DNA of 64,000 nucleotides from Azospirillum brasilense (GCF_001315015.1 NZ_CP012915.1:806001-870000); one strand, 5' to 3'. Shown: positions 33,965 to 45,527, counted from the first letter of the stretch. The notes: generated by a model from the letters alone, not told the origin. Program-made: numbers and translations.

Positions 33965-34059
33965 TTTATGTCGCCCCCTTCTTCAGTGTTTTTTGGGGCT
34001 CCTTGTTGGAAGCCCGCCCCCTGCAGCGATAAGGTTATGGTTGGTCGCAACCGTCTCGA

Positions 34060-34758
34060 CTACTGGTCATCCGATATGGTGTCACCACCGCTGCCCACCA
34101 ACCCGAACAATGCATGGCACGTGTCGTACTGATGGGCCGGAGGGAAGCGGGTGAAGCCGCTGCCCTCGCCCGCCCCTATTAGCACCGGGACCATTCCCAC
34201 GCCATGGGCACATTCCATGTCGATGTCGGCGTCCCCTACGAACCAGACGTCCGGGCCCGGCGAAATGTTCGCCGGTTCCAGCGCCATCAGCACCGGCGCA
34301 CCGTGCGGCTTGTCGAATTCGGCGTCCTGGGCGCCGACCAGACGACCGAAATAGCCGGTCCAGCCCAGCGCGTCGGCCTCCGCCCGCAGGAAGCGGCCGG
34401 TCTTGTTCGAGACCACCGCCTGATAGATTCCGCGCTCGGCGAAGCCGCGCAGCAGGGATTCCGCGCCCGGCAGGGGCCGGAGATGCTCCAGGTGATGCGC
34501 CTCGAAATAGGCGTAGAAAAGGTCACGCGCGTCGGTCCAGCGCTCCCCAAAGATGCGGGGGAAGCTGTCGCGCAGCGACTGCTTGATGCGCTCACGCGCC
34601 TCCTCCTCCGTCCAGGCCGGATGGCCGAAGGTGACCAGCGCGTGGTTCAGCGCGGCGCGCACGGTGCCCCAGTTGTCGACCAGCGTGTTGTCCCAGTCGT
34701 AGAGGACGGCGCGCGGCAGCACGGGCAGACGGTCGATGACGGCGGCGGCGTCGCTCAT
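34060..34758 (-). CDS. HAD-superfamily phosphatase (phosphoglycolate phosphatase-like)
   Basis: 232 aa. HAD motifs: I YDWDNTLVDNW (nucleophile and acid Asp), II VVSNKTG, III Lys in EFDKPHGAP, IV WFVGDADIDMECA. A C1-type helical cap lies between motifs I and II. It is related to Gph-type enzymes; the substrate is not certain. Its ATG overlaps the TGA of the upstream aminotransferase gene, so the two are coupled. Downstream is hfq, with a 95-bp gap. Confidence 0.9.
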   Translation of the reverse strand: MSDAAAVIDRLPVLPRAVLYDWDNTLVDNWGTVRAALNHALVTFGHPAWTEEEARERIKQSLRDSFPRIFGERWTDARDLFYAYFEAHHLEHLRPLPGAESLLRGFAERGIYQAVVSNKTGRFLRAEADALGWTGYFGRLVGAQDAEFDKPHGAPVLMALEPANISPGPDVWFVGDADIDMECAHGVGMVPVLIGAGEGSGFTRFPPAHQYDTCHALFGLVGSGGDTISDDQ

Positions 34759-35618
34759 GACGGCAGCTCGGCGGCCACGTAATCGAGATAGGCCTGACGC
34801 AGCGCCCGCGTGACCGGCCCCGGCCTGCCCTCACCCACCGGCTTGCCGTCGATGCGGGTCACCGGCAGCGCGAAGGTGCCGGCCGAGGACACAAAGGCCT
34901 CGCGGGCCGCGAGCGCCTCCTCCACCGTGAAGCTGCGTTCCTCCACCGGGATACCGCGCTCGCCGGCCAGCCGCAGGAGCGACAGACGGGTAATGCCGTT
35001 GAGGATCTTCTGCGACGGCGGCCGGGTCACCAGCACGCCGTCCTGCGTCACGATCCAGGCGTTGGAGGAGGATCCCTCCGTCACCGTGCCGTCCGGATCG
35101 ATCAGCCACGCCTCGTAGGCGCCCGATTCGGCGGCCTGCTGCTTGGCCAGCACCGGGGCGAGGAGGCCGACCGTCTTGATGTCGCGCCGGCCCCAGCGGA
35201 TGTCGGGCACCGTGACCACGGCCACGCCCTTCTCAAGCTGCTCCGGCTTGGCGAAGGCGGTGACCCGCTTGACGGTCATCACCAGCGTCGCGGGGGTATC
35301 CGCTGGGAACTTGAAGTCCCGCGGGGCGACGCCGCGGGTGACCTGGATGTAGAGCGAGCCGTTGCGAACGCCATTCCGCCGCACCAGTTCGCGGGCGATC
35401 ATCGTGACGACGCGCGGCGCCGCCGGCCAGTCCATGCGCAGCTCCGACAGGCTGCGGCCCAGACGCTCCATATGGCCGTCCATGTCCGCGAAACGCCCGT
35501 CGAGGAGGGTCACCACCTCATAGACGCCGTCGGCGAACTGGAAGCCGCGGTCTTCCACATGAACCGCTGCCTGCCGGTGCGGCAGGTAACGGCCGTTGAC
35601 GTATGCCCATCGAGCCAT
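34755..35618 (-). CDS. D-amino-acid aminotransferase / class IV PLP aminotransferase
   Basis: 287 aa, fold-type IV PLP enzyme. It starts MARWAYVNGRYLPHRQAAVH, then DRGFQFADGVYEVV, LYIQVTRGVAPRD and the PLP lysine in RRDIKTVGLL. The cofactor-binding EAWLIDPDGTVTEGSSSNAW and ILNGITRLSLLRLA follow. It resembles bacterial D-alanine aminotransferase more than IlvE, but the families are close and IlvE-like or aminodeoxychorismate lyase activity is possible. The ATG at 35618 is favoured over one eight codons upstream because family sequences begin here. Confidence 0.85.
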   Translation of the reverse strand: MARWAYVNGRYLPHRQAAVHVEDRGFQFADGVYEVVTLLDGRFADMDGHMERLGRSLSELRMDWPAAPRVVTMIARELVRRNGVRNGSLYIQVTRGVAPRDFKFPADTPATLVMTVKRVTAFAKPEQLEKGVAVVTVPDIRWGRRDIKTVGLLAPVLAKQQAAESGAYEAWLIDPDGTVTEGSSSNAWIVTQDGVLVTRPPSQKILNGITRLSLLRLAGERGIPVEERSFTVEEALAAREAFVSSAGTFALPVTRIDGKPVGEGRPGPVTRALRQAYLDYVAAELPS

Positions 35619-35660
35619 GGAGGTTCTTTTTGTTGGTGCCAAAAACGATACGTGAGGCGA

Positions 35661-37037
35661 TCAGAAGAATTCAAGCCGGACGGCGAACATCTTCTCCACC
35701 TTTTTCACCTGACCGGCGGTGGCGAGGATGACGACCCGGTCCTTCGGACGGATCACCGTAGCCGGTCGCGGGACGATGACCTCGTCGCCGCGCACGATGG
35801 CGCCGACGATGACCCCGGAGGGCAGCTTCACCTCACGCAGCGGCGTGTTCACCACCGCGGAGGTTTCCAGCGCCTCCGCCTCGATAACTTCGGCGAAGCC
35901 GTCGCGCAGGCTGTGCACCGCGCGAATGCGGCCGCGGCGGACGTGCTGGAGGATGTTCGACACGGTGATGGCGCGCGGGCTGACCACCGCGTCGATCCCC
36001 AGCGGCGACACCAGAGAGGTGTAGGACGCCTTGTTTATCAGCGTGATGGCGCGCTTTGCCCCGTGCCGCTTGGCGAGCAGCGAGGACAGGATGTTGCCCT
36101 CGTCGTCGTTGGTCACGGCGACCACCGTCTCGGTGGCGCGGACGTTGGCTTCCTCCAGAATCTCCGGGTCCAGCCCGTCGCCATGCAGCACCATGGTGCG
36201 CGACAGGCGCTGCGCCACATACTGCGCGCGGCTGCGGTTCATCTCGATGATGCGGGCGGTGACGTGAGGGTATTTCGCCTCCAGCTCCTCCGCCAGGCAC
36301 AGCCCGATGTTGCCGCCGCCCAGGATGATGATGCGGCGGGCCTCCACCTCCTCGTGTCCGAAGGCGGACATGGCGCGGTTGAGGTGGCGGTTGTCGCAGG
36401 CGAAATAGACCTCGTCGCCGGGCAGCATCTGGTCGTCACCGCCGGGGATGAAGGAGCGGTCGTTGCGGATGATCGCCACCACCTCCAGACCCAGGTCGGG
36501 AAACAGGCCGGTCAACTGGCGCAGCGGCGTGTGCAGCACCGGGCAGGTTTCGGTGCACAGAACGCCGACCACACGGACCTTGCCGTCCGCCAGCGGGATC
36601 ATGTCGAAGGCGCCCGGCACCTGGAGTCGGCGGGCGATGGCCCGCGCCACCGCGATTTCCGGCGAGATGATGACATCGATCGGCATGTGGTCGCGGCTGA
36701 ACAGGTCCGCCCAGATCGGCTTCAGATAGCTTTGATTGCGCACACGGGCGATCTTGGTCGGCACCTTGAACAGGGCGTGGGCGACTTCGCAGGCGACCAT
36801 GTTGATCTCGTCGATCTGGGTGACCGCGATGATCATGTCGGTCTCACCCGCCCCCGCCGCCTCCAGAACGTCAGGGTGCGAAGCGTGGCCGACCATGGCC
36901 TGCACGTCGAGCGTGTCGCTGATCCGCTGGATGAGCTCCGGCGAATGGTCGATCACCGTGACGTTGTTGCCCTCGGACGCCAGATAGCGCGCGATGTTCG
37001 AGCCGACCTGCCCGGCTCCGCAAACGATGACCTTCAC
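35661..37037 (-). CDS. trkA: Trk potassium uptake system NAD-binding protein TrkA
   Basis: 458 aa, identical in length to the classical protein. Peripheral gating subunit of the Trk K+ channel: two tandem RCK units, each with a Rossmann fold (VIVCGAGQVGSNIARYL and IIILGGGNIGLCLAEEL) and a TrkA-C domain (the second includes VIVGAIVRGDEVIVPRP). The start is the GTG at 37037 (MKVIVCGAG...), preceded by GGGGAAGGG; a GTG 12 codons upstream is unlikely. No trkH/trkG channel gene is in the window. In alphaproteobacteria trkA commonly follows ntrX, as here. Confidence 0.95.
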   Translation of the reverse strand: MKVIVCGAGQVGSNIARYLASEGNNVTVIDHSPELIQRISDTLDVQAMVGHASHPDVLEAAGAGETDMIIAVTQIDEINMVACEVAHALFKVPTKIARVRNQSYLKPIWADLFSRDHMPIDVIISPEIAVARAIARRLQVPGAFDMIPLADGKVRVVGVLCTETCPVLHTPLRQLTGLFPDLGLEVVAIIRNDRSFIPGGDDQMLPGDEVYFACDNRHLNRAMSAFGHEEVEARRIIILGGGNIGLCLAEELEAKYPHVTARIIEMNRSRAQYVAQRLSRTMVLHGDGLDPEILEEANVRATETVVAVTNDDEGNILSSLLAKRHGAKRAITLINKASYTSLVSPLGIDAVVSPRAITVSNILQHVRRGRIRAVHSLRDGFAEVIEAEALETSAVVNTPLREVKLPSGVIVGAIVRGDEVIVPRPATVIRPKDRVVILATAGQVKKVEKMFAVRLEFF

Positions 37038-37186
37038 GGCCTTTGCACCCTTCCCCGCCCATTTTCCAGGCACTCAGGCCGAAGACCTTATCATCTCGCG
37101 CGAGGACGCACCAACTCTATGTTTGCGAAGGAAAATACGCCTGGCCTCGCTGATATTGGCGCGGGCATTGGCGAGGGTGTGCAAGA

Positions 37187-37213
37187 GGGTGACGGGGGAC
37201 CGCCCCGTCACCC
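37187..37213. other. Hairpin between trkA and the 102-aa gene
   Basis: GGGTGACGGGG (37187-37197) pairs perfectly with CCCCGTCACCC (37203-37213) around five bases. On the minus strand it follows the 102-aa gene's stop by about 48 bp and could act as its terminator. Only a short TCTTG follows, so this is tentative. Confidence 0.5.
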
Positions 37214-37260
37214 ACCCCGGCTCTGCGCGCGAGACGAAGAGCCGTGTGCCGGCACGCCGG

Positions 37261-37569
37261 TCAGCTGTTGTCGATCGCGTAATAGAACTGCGTGACGATG
37301 CCCTGCGGCGCGTCGTCCCTGCGGGTGTCGAAGTTGAAGTCCTGGGACCGGCCGTTGATGTTGACCGACCCCTGGGCGTGGGCCGGTCCACCGAAATTCA
37401 CACAGACCAGGAGAAGCTGGTTCACGCCGGCCTGGAGATTGCCGGTCAGCACAACCTGCTCATTGATCGCTTCGCCGCCCCCGATCCTGTTGTAAACCTG
37501 CGCCCCGTTCAAGTAAGCAACAAGCTGGTTATCCGTATAATTGACGGTCAAGATAGCCGTGGTCGCCAT
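37261..37569 (-). CDS. Hypothetical small protein, 102 aa
   Basis: Not recognised. Predicted all-beta with many alternating polar and hydrophobic residues (TTAILTVNYTDNQLVAYLNG, then AQVYNR). A Gly/Asn-rich middle (LTGNLQAGVNQLLLVCVNFG) and GSVNINGRSQDFNFDTR follow. There is one cysteine and no signal peptide. The look is of a compact beta-sandwich or lectin-like protein, which is an impression only. The strong ribosome site GGAGG and the AT-rich upstream region with a dyad suggest independent and possibly high or regulated expression. Confidence 0.75.
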   Translation of the reverse strand: MATTAILTVNYTDNQLVAYLNGAQVYNRIGGGEAINEQVVLTGNLQAGVNQLLLVCVNFGGPAHAQGSVNINGRSQDFNFDTRRDDAPQGIVTQFYYAIDNS

Positions 37570-37874
37570 TTTGGAATTCCTCCATCACAAAAGAAAGACA
37601 TTGCGTTCTTTTTTATGAGCACTCACAAAAAATATTTTTATTTAGGCAATTTGATGCGATCAACAGTAAAAACTGTTACTTGAGATTTCATTAAATATAT
37701 AAATACAATGGTATTTATGAATGTCGACTCCCTGAATTCCTGCCTTCGCCGGGATGACGGCCCGAAGGGCACAAATTGTAAATGCTTCGCAAGCCGTCCG
37801 CTATCGCGGACATGCTTGGGAAGCCTGCTTCAGGATCGAGGTAAGCGACGGACTCTTGGCGTTGTGGAGCGAAT
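37570..37874. promoter_or_regulatory. AT-rich intergenic region upstream of the 102-aa gene
   Basis: 305 bp, very AT-rich from 37590 to 37730. It contains the dyad AACAGT-AAAA-ACTGTT (37662-37677), suited to a promoter or operator for the minus-strand gene. Nearer ntrX lies CCCTGAATTCCTGCCTTCGC followed by CGGGATGACGG (37730-37761), which resembles a palindromic intergenic repeat common in proteobacteria. A small hairpin GTCCGC-TATC-GCGGAC (37796-37811) follows. No gene seen. Confidence 0.5.
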
Positions 37875-39275
37875 TTATTCGACGAACAGCTTGCCCTTCT
37901 CGCTGCCGTGCACGCCGAGCGATTTCAGCTTCCGGTGCAAGGCGGAACGCTCCATCCCGACGAAGGAGGCGGTGCGGGAGATGTTGCCGCCGAAGCGCGT
38001 CACCTGGGCCAGCAGATACTCACGCTCGAACACCTCGCGCGCCTCGCGGAGCGGCAGACCCATGATCTCGCCGCCCTTGTCCCATTTCAGGACCGTGGGG
38101 GTGATGGCGCCGATTTCCGGCGGCAGCTGGTCGGCGCGGATCGGTTCCTTGGGATCGCCCTGCGCCATGATGAGCAGCCAATCCACCACGTTGCGCAGCT
38201 GGCGCACGTTGCCCGGCCAGTCATAGGCCTGCAGCGCGGCCATGGCATCCTCGCCGAACTCGCGGGCCGGCAGACCGGCGGCCTCGGCCGAGCGCTGCAT
38301 GAAGTGGCGGGCCAGCAGCGGGATGTCCTCGCGCCGCTCGGCCAGCGACGGCACGCGGATCGGCACGACGGCCAAACGATAGAACAGGTCCTGGCGGAAG
38401 CGGCCCTGGTCGATCTCCGCCTGGAGGTCGCGGTTGGAGGTGGCGATGACGCGCACGTCCACCTCGACCCGGTGACCGCCGCCGACCCGCTCGAACACCT
38501 GCTCCTGCAGGGCGCGGACGATCTTGCCCTGGGTTTCCAACGGCATGTCGGCCACCTCGTCGAGCAGCAGCGTGCCGCCGTGCGCCTGCTCGAAGGTGCC
38601 GATCTTACGGCCACCGCCGTCCACCCCGGCCTCCGTGCCGAACAACTCCATTTCCAGCCGGTCAGGACGCATGGTGGCACAGTTCAGCCCGACGAAGGGA
38701 CCACCGGCGCGGCGCGACCGCGCGTGGATCAGCCGGGCCACCACCTCCTTGCCGGAGCCGGCGGGGCCGGTGACGAGGACGCGGCTGCCGGTGGGCGCCA
38801 CCTTCTCGATGCTCTGGCGGACGTGGTTGACGGCGGTGGAACGGCCAATCAGTTCCACCTCGCCGCCGGCGCGCAGCTTCAACTCTTCGTTCTCACGCTT
38901 CAGCCGGGCCGCCTCGATGGCGCGGTCCACCATCAGCAGCAGCCGGTCGGCCTTGAAGGGCTTCTCGATGAAGTCGTAAGCGCCGATCTTGATGGCCGAG
39001 ACGGCGGTTTCGATGTTGCCGTGGCCCGAGATCATGATGACCGGCAGGTTCCGGTGGTCGCGCATCAGCTGTTCGAGGATCTGAAGCCCGTCCAGCCGGC
39101 TGCCCTGCAGCCAGATGTCCAGAACCACGAGGCTCGGACGGCGCGCGGAGACCTGGGCGAACGCCTGATCGGCGTCGGCGGCCTCGCGCGTCTTCATGCC
39201 TTCGTCGTTCAGGATGCCGGCGATCAGCATCCGGATGTCCGCTTCGTCGTCGACGATCAGAATGTCATGCGCCAT
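37875..39275 (-). CDS. ntrX: Response regulator NtrX (sigma-54-type AAA+ domain without GAFTGA)
   Basis: 466 aa. The receiver has phosphoacceptor D53 ([10 protein letters not shown]). The AAA+ domain has Walker A GPAGSGKE and Walker [14 protein letters not shown], and the C-terminal Fis-type helix-turn-helix includes [20 protein letters not shown]. At the position where NtrC has [17 protein letters not shown], this protein reads [17 protein letters not shown], so the sigma-54-contacting GAFTGA loop is missing. It may work with sigma-70 or as a repressor. It overlaps the ntrY stop by 11 bp and is cognate to NtrY in nitrogen and redox responses. Confidence 0.95.
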   Translation of the reverse strand: MAHDILIVDDEADIRMLIAGILNDEGMKTREAADADQAFAQVSARRPSLVVLDIWLQGSRLDGLQILEQLMRDHRNLPVIMISGHGNIETAVSAIKIGAYDFIEKPFKADRLLLMVDRAIEAARLKRENEELKLRAGGEVELIGRSTAVNHVRQSIEKVAPTGSRVLVTGPAGSGKEVVARLIHARSRRAGGPFVGLNCATMRPDRLEMELFGTEAGVDGGGRKIGTFEQAHGGTLLLDEVADMPLETQGKIVRALQEQVFERVGGGHRVEVDVRVIATSNRDLQAEIDQGRFRQDLFYRLAVVPIRVPSLAERREDIPLLARHFMQRSAEAAGLPAREFGEDAMAALQAYDWPGNVRQLRNVVDWLLIMAQGDPKEPIRADQLPPEIGAITPTVLKWDKGGEIMGLPLREAREVFEREYLLAQVTRFGGNISRTASFVGMERSALHRKLKSLGVHGSEKGKLFVE

Positions 39276-41586
39276 GGGCTGCGTGCCTCTTCTCTTCACC
39301 GGTCTCCGCCGGCGTGCCAACGCCGCCGGGGGCGTCGCCCGCGGCCGTGCCGGAGCTGGTGGATGTGTTGGGGATGACCAGCCCGACGCGCGCCCCGCCG
39401 CCTTCGCGGTCCTCCAGGGTCAGCACGCCGCCGTGGTCCTCCATGATCTTCTTGACGATTGCCAGCCCCAGTCCCGTGCCTTTCGCGCGCGTCGTCACGT
39501 AGGGTTCGGTCAGCCGGTCGCGTTCCTCGGTCGGCAAGCCCTTGCCGTTGTCCTCGATGATCATGGCGATGCGCTCGGCATCGGCCTCGACCCGGATGGC
39601 GACATGGCCGGGCGGCAGTTCCGTGCCTTCGGCGGGCGGCGGGCGCCCTTCGATGGCGTCCGCGGCGTTCTGCAGCAGGTTGGTCAACGCCTGGCTGATC
39701 TGGCGGCTGTCGCAGGGCACGGTCAGCGGCCCCTGGGGCAATGCCATGTCAAACTTGATCTTCCCAGCGTGCGCACTGGACTGCAGGAAGACCGCCTGCC
39801 GGACGAGGTCGTTGAGGTTGCAGGGCTTCATCACCGGCTGAGGCATGCGCGCGAAGGCCGAGAACTCGTCCACCATGCGCCGGATGTCGTCCACCTGCCG
39901 GACGATGGTGTCCGTGCACATGGTGAAGACCTCGGTGTCGCTGGTGATCTCCTTCAGGTACTTGCGGCGCAGCCGTTCGGCGGAGAGCTGGATCGGCGTC
40001 AGTGGATTCTTGATCTCGTGGGCGATGCGGCGGGCGACGTCGGCCCAGGCCGCCTTGCGCTGGGCGGAGACCAGCTCGGTGATGTCGTCGAAGGTCACGA
40101 CGTAGCCGCGGATCTCCCCGCTGCCCCGCCCCTCGGTGGAGATGCGGACGAGCAGGGTCAGCGGCGTCGTGCCGGGGCGGCGGATCTGGATCTGGTCCTG
40201 CACCACCCGGCCCGGACGGCCCGGCGCGTGGTCGAGAAGTTCCCCCATCTCGGGGGACAGCTCGGCCAGCCTCATCCCGATCAGGCTTTCCGCGTCCTCG
40301 ACGCCGAGAAGGCGCGCGGCCGAGAAGTTGGGAAGGGTGATGCGCCCCTCCGCGTCCAACCCGATCACGCCCGCCGACACGCCACCCAGCACGGTCTCGG
40401 TGAAGCGGCGGCGCTCGTCGATCAGGCGGTTGGCCGAGAGAAGCTCGTGCCGCTGGCTTTCGATCTCCGTCGTCATGCGGTTGAAGGCGCGCGACAGCAG
40501 GCCAAGCTCGTCCTCGCCGGGCGGTTCGGTCACCCGGACGGTCAGGTCGCCGGCGCGCACCCGCTCCGCCGCACCGATCAGGGCGCTGATCGGACGCGCC
40601 AGCCGCGTCGCGAAGATCAACCCCGCCCACACCGCCGCCAGCAGAAGCAGCAGGGCGACGACCAGGAAGATCAGGGTGAAGGTGATCTGCAGGCTGCCGC
40701 GCTGGCTTTCCAGCGCACCGAACTCCCGCACCGCCCCTTCCGCCGAGGCCATGTGCGACAGCACGCGCGGCTCGACCATGCGGCCGACATAGAGATAGGT
40801 GTCGGCGAAGCGGTCGAGCCGGACCAGCGCGCGCACGCGGTCGTCGTTCTCGCTGACGATCATCGCCACCTCGCCGCGGCGGGCGGTGGCGAGCTTGTCG
40901 TCGGGGATCGGGTCGAACTCCAGCGCGAAGGTGTAGCCGGAACGCGCGACGATGGCACCCGTCGTTCCGTTGAAGACGATGGCCTCCGACAGCGCGCGCA
41001 GCATCGCCTGGGTGGCGACCACCTGCTCGAACCGCTCGGGGTCGCTGGCGAGGCGCGCCGCCTCCTGGTTCAGGTCGTTCGCCATGGCGAGCGCGTCGGC
41101 GCGGATGTTCTGCTGGTGCTCGTGCAGATAGGCGCTGGCGACGGCCAGCGATTCGTTCACCGCCGTGCGCACCCGCTCGCTGAACCAGGACTGCACGCCG
41201 ACATAGAAGAAGACCGTGGAGAAAATGGCCATGATGATGGCCGGTGCGACGGCGAGCAGGCTGAACACCGCGACCAGCCGCACATGCATCTGCGACCCGG
41301 CGAGGCCACGCCGCCGCCCGATCCACAGATAGACGATCCGCCGCGCGATCAGCACGCCAAGCAGGAGCAGCAGCGCCAGATCGAGGGTCAGCAGCCATGT
41401 GACGGTGCGCGGGTTGGTTTCCCCGAAGGGCGCGCTCTCCGTCAGCGCCGTATAGGTTGCAAAGCCCGCCACCAAGGCCGCCAAGGACAGCGCAAAGGCA
41501 AGCCGCTTCGCCAGCCCGACACGGGCTGCCCAGCGAAGGAACTGCTGCCAAAGCGGCGTGACGGTTTCAGGGGGTGTGGGCGACAT
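39265..41586 (-). CDS. ntrY: Membrane sensor histidine kinase NtrY
   Basis: 773 aa. Several N-terminal membrane helices ([60 protein letters not shown]) and a large periplasmic loop. A further helix ([20 protein letters not shown]) leads into HAMP, then PAS ([20 protein letters not shown]). The HisKA motif is [20 protein letters not shown]. The HATPase has [19 protein letters not shown] and [18 protein letters not shown]. The start at 41586 ([11 protein letters not shown]) is preferred; ribosome site weak. Partner of NtrX, overlapping it. The upstream 186-bp gap carries a cluster of GTTGCC half-sites. Confidence 0.93.
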   Translation of the reverse strand: MSPTPPETVTPLWQQFLRWAARVGLAKRLAFALSLAALVAGFATYTALTESAPFGETNPRTVTWLLTLDLALLLLLGVLIARRIVYLWIGRRRGLAGSQMHVRLVAVFSLLAVAPAIIMAIFSTVFFYVGVQSWFSERVRTAVNESLAVASAYLHEHQQNIRADALAMANDLNQEAARLASDPERFEQVVATQAMLRALSEAIVFNGTTGAIVARSGYTFALEFDPIPDDKLATARRGEVAMIVSENDDRVRALVRLDRFADTYLYVGRMVEPRVLSHMASAEGAVREFGALESQRGSLQITFTLIFLVVALLLLLAAVWAGLIFATRLARPISALIGAAERVRAGDLTVRVTEPPGEDELGLLSRAFNRMTTEIESQRHELLSANRLIDERRRFTETVLGGVSAGVIGLDAEGRITLPNFSAARLLGVEDAESLIGMRLAELSPEMGELLDHAPGRPGRVVQDQIQIRRPGTTPLTLLVRISTEGRGSGEIRGYVVTFDDITELVSAQRKAAWADVARRIAHEIKNPLTPIQLSAERLRRKYLKEITSDTEVFTMCTDTIVRQVDDIRRMVDEFSAFARMPQPVMKPCNLNDLVRQAVFLQSSAHAGKIKFDMALPQGPLTVPCDSRQISQALTNLLQNAADAIEGRPPPAEGTELPPGHVAIRVEADAERIAMIIEDNGKGLPTEERDRLTEPYVTTRAKGTGLGLAIVKKIMEDHGGVLTLEDREGGGARVGLVIPNTSTSSGTAAGDAPGGVGTPAETGEEKRHAAHGA

Positions 41587-41592
41587 CAATCC

Positions 41593-41651
41593 GGCAACCA
41601 GTCTGTTGCCAGAATGATACACGAGCTGTTGCCGTCCTGCCAAGCGGCAAC
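41593..41651. promoter_or_regulatory. Four GTTGCC/GGCAAC half-sites upstream of ntrY
   Basis: GGCAAC-N6-GTTGCC at 41593-41610 and GTTGCCG-N10-CGGCAAC at 41628-41651 are two dyads built from the same half-site, directly in front of the ntrY start codon. They could be operator sites (for example for an autoregulating NtrX or NtrC) or RNA hairpins in the ntrC-ntrY intercistronic region. Confidence 0.5.
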
Positions 41652-41772
41652 CCCTCTGCCTTTCGCACAGTCCCTAAGGAGCATCGCGAACGGCAGAGGT
41701 GCCAAAAGCCTGTCGCAAAAACAACACGCTGTGGGCTGGTAGCGACGCCGGGCCGAACCGCCCGGCGCCGGA

Positions 41773-43214
<1,442 letters not shown>

Positions 43215-43218
<4 letters not shown>

Positions 43219-44417
43219 CCGATGGCCCCTCGGATGCCTCTGGCCGGTGCAGGATCGCCGCTCATCTGCGCTTCATCGAACATGGGTAGCGAGACCTTGA
43301 AGACGGTGCGGCGCGGCTGGCTGTCAAATTCGATGACGCCGCCGTGGTCGCCGACGATTTTGGCTACCAATGCAAGCCCCAGGCCAGTCCCATTGACCTT
43401 GGTCGTAATGAACGCATCGAACAGGTTGGAACGCAGGTCGTCGGGTATGCCGTCCCCATTATCCTGAACGGACACCAGCAACGGCAGGTGCAGGCGGGTG
43501 TCGCCGCCGGGCAGGGCCATGCGGACGCCGTGCTGATAAGATGTGCTGAGAATGATTTCGCCGCCCGATTCCGGTGCAGCTTCTGCCGCATTTTTAATCA
43601 GGTTGAGGAAAATCTGGATAAGCTGGTCGCGGTTGCCATAAACCGGCGGCAGGGATGGGTCATAGCGCTCGATGAAGCGGATGTTCCGCGCGAAGCCGCT
43701 TTGGGCCACCTTGCGGACATGCTCCAGAACGGTGTGGATGTTCACCGCATCGCGCTCCAGCGGGCGCTGGTCGGAGAAGACCTCCATCCGGTTGACCAGA
43801 GCGACGATGCGGTCGGCCTCGTCGCAGATCAGCCGGGTGAGCACCCGGTCGGACTCGCTGCAGTTTTCCTCCAGGAGCTGTGCCGCTCCGCGGATGCCCG
43901 ACAGCGGATTCTTGACCTCATGCCCGAGCATCGACGCCATGGCGGTGACCGAGCGGGCAGCGTTGCGGTGGGTCAGGGAATTGTCGATCTTGCGGGCCAG
44001 CGTACGCTCGTTGACCGTCAGCAGCACATGGTCGGCGGGCTCGCCCAGCGCGGTGACCCGCACGGTGACATGGTGCGGGCCGATGCGCGGCGTGTCGATG
44101 ACGACACCTTCCTGCGAGGCGCGGTGGCGACCCTGCTGCACCTGCTCGATCAACTGGCTGACCGGGCTGTTGGGCGGCAGCAGCTCGGCCAGCGGCATGC
44201 CTTCCATCATGGCGGCGGACAGGCCGAAGAACTCCTGCGCCTCCAGATTCACGTAGCGGATGTCGCCGGAGCCGTCGACGACCAGAACCGGGTCGGGGAG
44301 CGCGTTCAGCATGACGGACGGATCGATGCAGGGGCGGACGGGACGGTAGGAACTGGAGGGCGCACGGGGCCGCGCCGGGCGGCGGGGCAGTGGAGCAGCG
44401 GCAGATGCACGGGCCAT
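43215..44417 (-). CDS. ntrB: Nitrogen sensor histidine kinase NtrB
   Basis: 400 aa, soluble. N-terminal PAS domain ([20 protein letters not shown]), HisKA motif [20 protein letters not shown], and HATPase with [23 protein letters not shown] and [19 protein letters not shown]. Phosphorylates or dephosphorylates NtrC under control of PII (GlnB/GlnK). The ATG at 44417 overlaps the dusB stop by one base (TGATG). A basic, proline-rich leader of about 35 residues ([18 protein letters not shown]) precedes the PAS domain and is unusual. The open frame further upstream lies inside dusB and is rejected. Confidence 0.95.
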
Positions 44418-45403
44418 CAGGCAGCCATCCTTTCGATCGCCGGGGCGTAGAAGTCGCGGATGAAGCCGCGCACTCGTTCGGGATCGGACATGCGGTTGAC
44501 CTCCGAGCGGAATTCGGCGGAGTCGCGCAGGCCCGTTGAGTACCAGGAGATGTGCTTGCGGGCGACGCGAAGCCCGCCTTCGACGCCGTAATGGGTCAGC
44601 ATGGCGTCGTAATGCTCCAGCAGCGTGTCGAGCTGCTCGTGGAGCGGCGGGTCGGGCAACCGCTCGCCGGTGCGGATGTAATGCATAACCTGGGCGGGGA
44701 ACCAGGGGCGCCCGTAGGCGCCGCGCCCGATCATCACCCCGTCGGCGCCGGACTCGGCGAGCGCACGATCCACGGCGTCGAAGGATGTGATGTCGCCGTT
44801 GACCACCACCGGGATCGACACCGCCTCCTTCACGGAGCGGATGAAGGACCAGTCGGCGGTGCCGTTGTAGAACTGCTCGCGGGTGCGGCCGTGGACGGTG
44901 ACCAGCTTGATCCCGCACTCCTCGGCGATGCGGGCTAGACGGGGCGCGTTCAGGCTGCTGTCGTCCCAACCCTTGCGCATCTTCAGCGTCACCGGGATCG
45001 TGACCGCCTTCGCCGTGGCTTCCAGGATGCGGGCGGCGAGCGCCTCGTCGCGCATCAGGGAGGAGCCGGCGTGCCCGTTGACCACCTTCTTCACGGGACA
45101 GCCGAAGTTGATGTCGATGATGGCCGCCCCGCGGTCCTCGTTCAGCTTTGCCGCTTCGGCCATCACGTCGGGCTCGCAGCCGGCGAGTTGGACGGCCATG
45201 GGGAACTGCTCCGGTTCGCACTCGACCATGCGCAGCGTCTGGCGGTTCTCGCGGATCATCGCCTGGCTCGCGACCATCTCGGAGACGACCAGTCCGCAGC
45301 CCGACTGCTTTACCAGCCTCCGGAACGGCAGGTCGGTAACGCCGGACATAGGGGCGAGGATCACCGGACCCTCAAGCGAGATGGTGCCGATTTGAATGGC
45401 CAT
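44417..45403 (-). CDS. dusB: tRNA dihydrouridine synthase DusB (NifR3)
   Basis: 328 aa FMN-dependent enzyme reducing specific uridines in tRNA. TIM-barrel landmarks: [85 protein letters not shown] and [14 protein letters not shown]. The start is the ATG at 45403 with AGGTGA upstream. First gene of the conserved nifR3-ntrB-ntrC operon; regulatory dyads lie upstream. Confidence 0.96.
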   Translation of the reverse strand: MAIQIGTISLEGPVILAPMSGVTDLPFRRLVKQSGCGLVVSEMVASQAMIRENRQTLRMVECEPEQFPMAVQLAGCEPDVMAEAAKLNEDRGAAIIDINFGCPVKKVVNGHAGSSLMRDEALAARILEATAKAVTIPVTLKMRKGWDDSSLNAPRLARIAEECGIKLVTVHGRTREQFYNGTADWSFIRSVKEAVSIPVVVNGDITSFDAVDRALAESGADGVMIGRGAYGRPWFPAQVMHYIRTGERLPDPPLHEQLDTLLEHYDAMLTHYGVEGGLRVARKHISWYSTGLRDSAEFRSEVNRMSDPERVRGFIRDFYAPAIERMAA

Positions 45404-45449
45404 GTTCACCTGCCCACATGATGGGCACATTAGCGATATGATGAGAATT

Positions 45450-45490
45450 TGTGCACGGTAGCACAGCGTTTCGGCATGTTGCAAGTGCAC
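45450..45490. promoter_or_regulatory. GTGC/GCAC dyads upstream of dusB-ntrBC
   Basis: TGTGC-N6-GCACA at 45450-45465 and the palindrome GTGCAC at both 45451-45456 and 45485-45490 lie 48-88 bp before the dusB start codon. GCAC-type half-sites are part of NtrC operators, so autoregulation is plausible, but the arrangement does not match the enteric consensus exactly. Confidence 0.4.
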
Positions 45491-45527
45491 ATACCGCGAG
45501 CGCCACGGTGACTATCCTGCGCAACGG

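Noticed and set aside
41699..41712. Sigma-54 promoter before ntrY (TGGCAC on the minus strand)
   Set aside because: No GC element lies at the required 10-bp distance from the GG, so the -24/-12 pattern fails.
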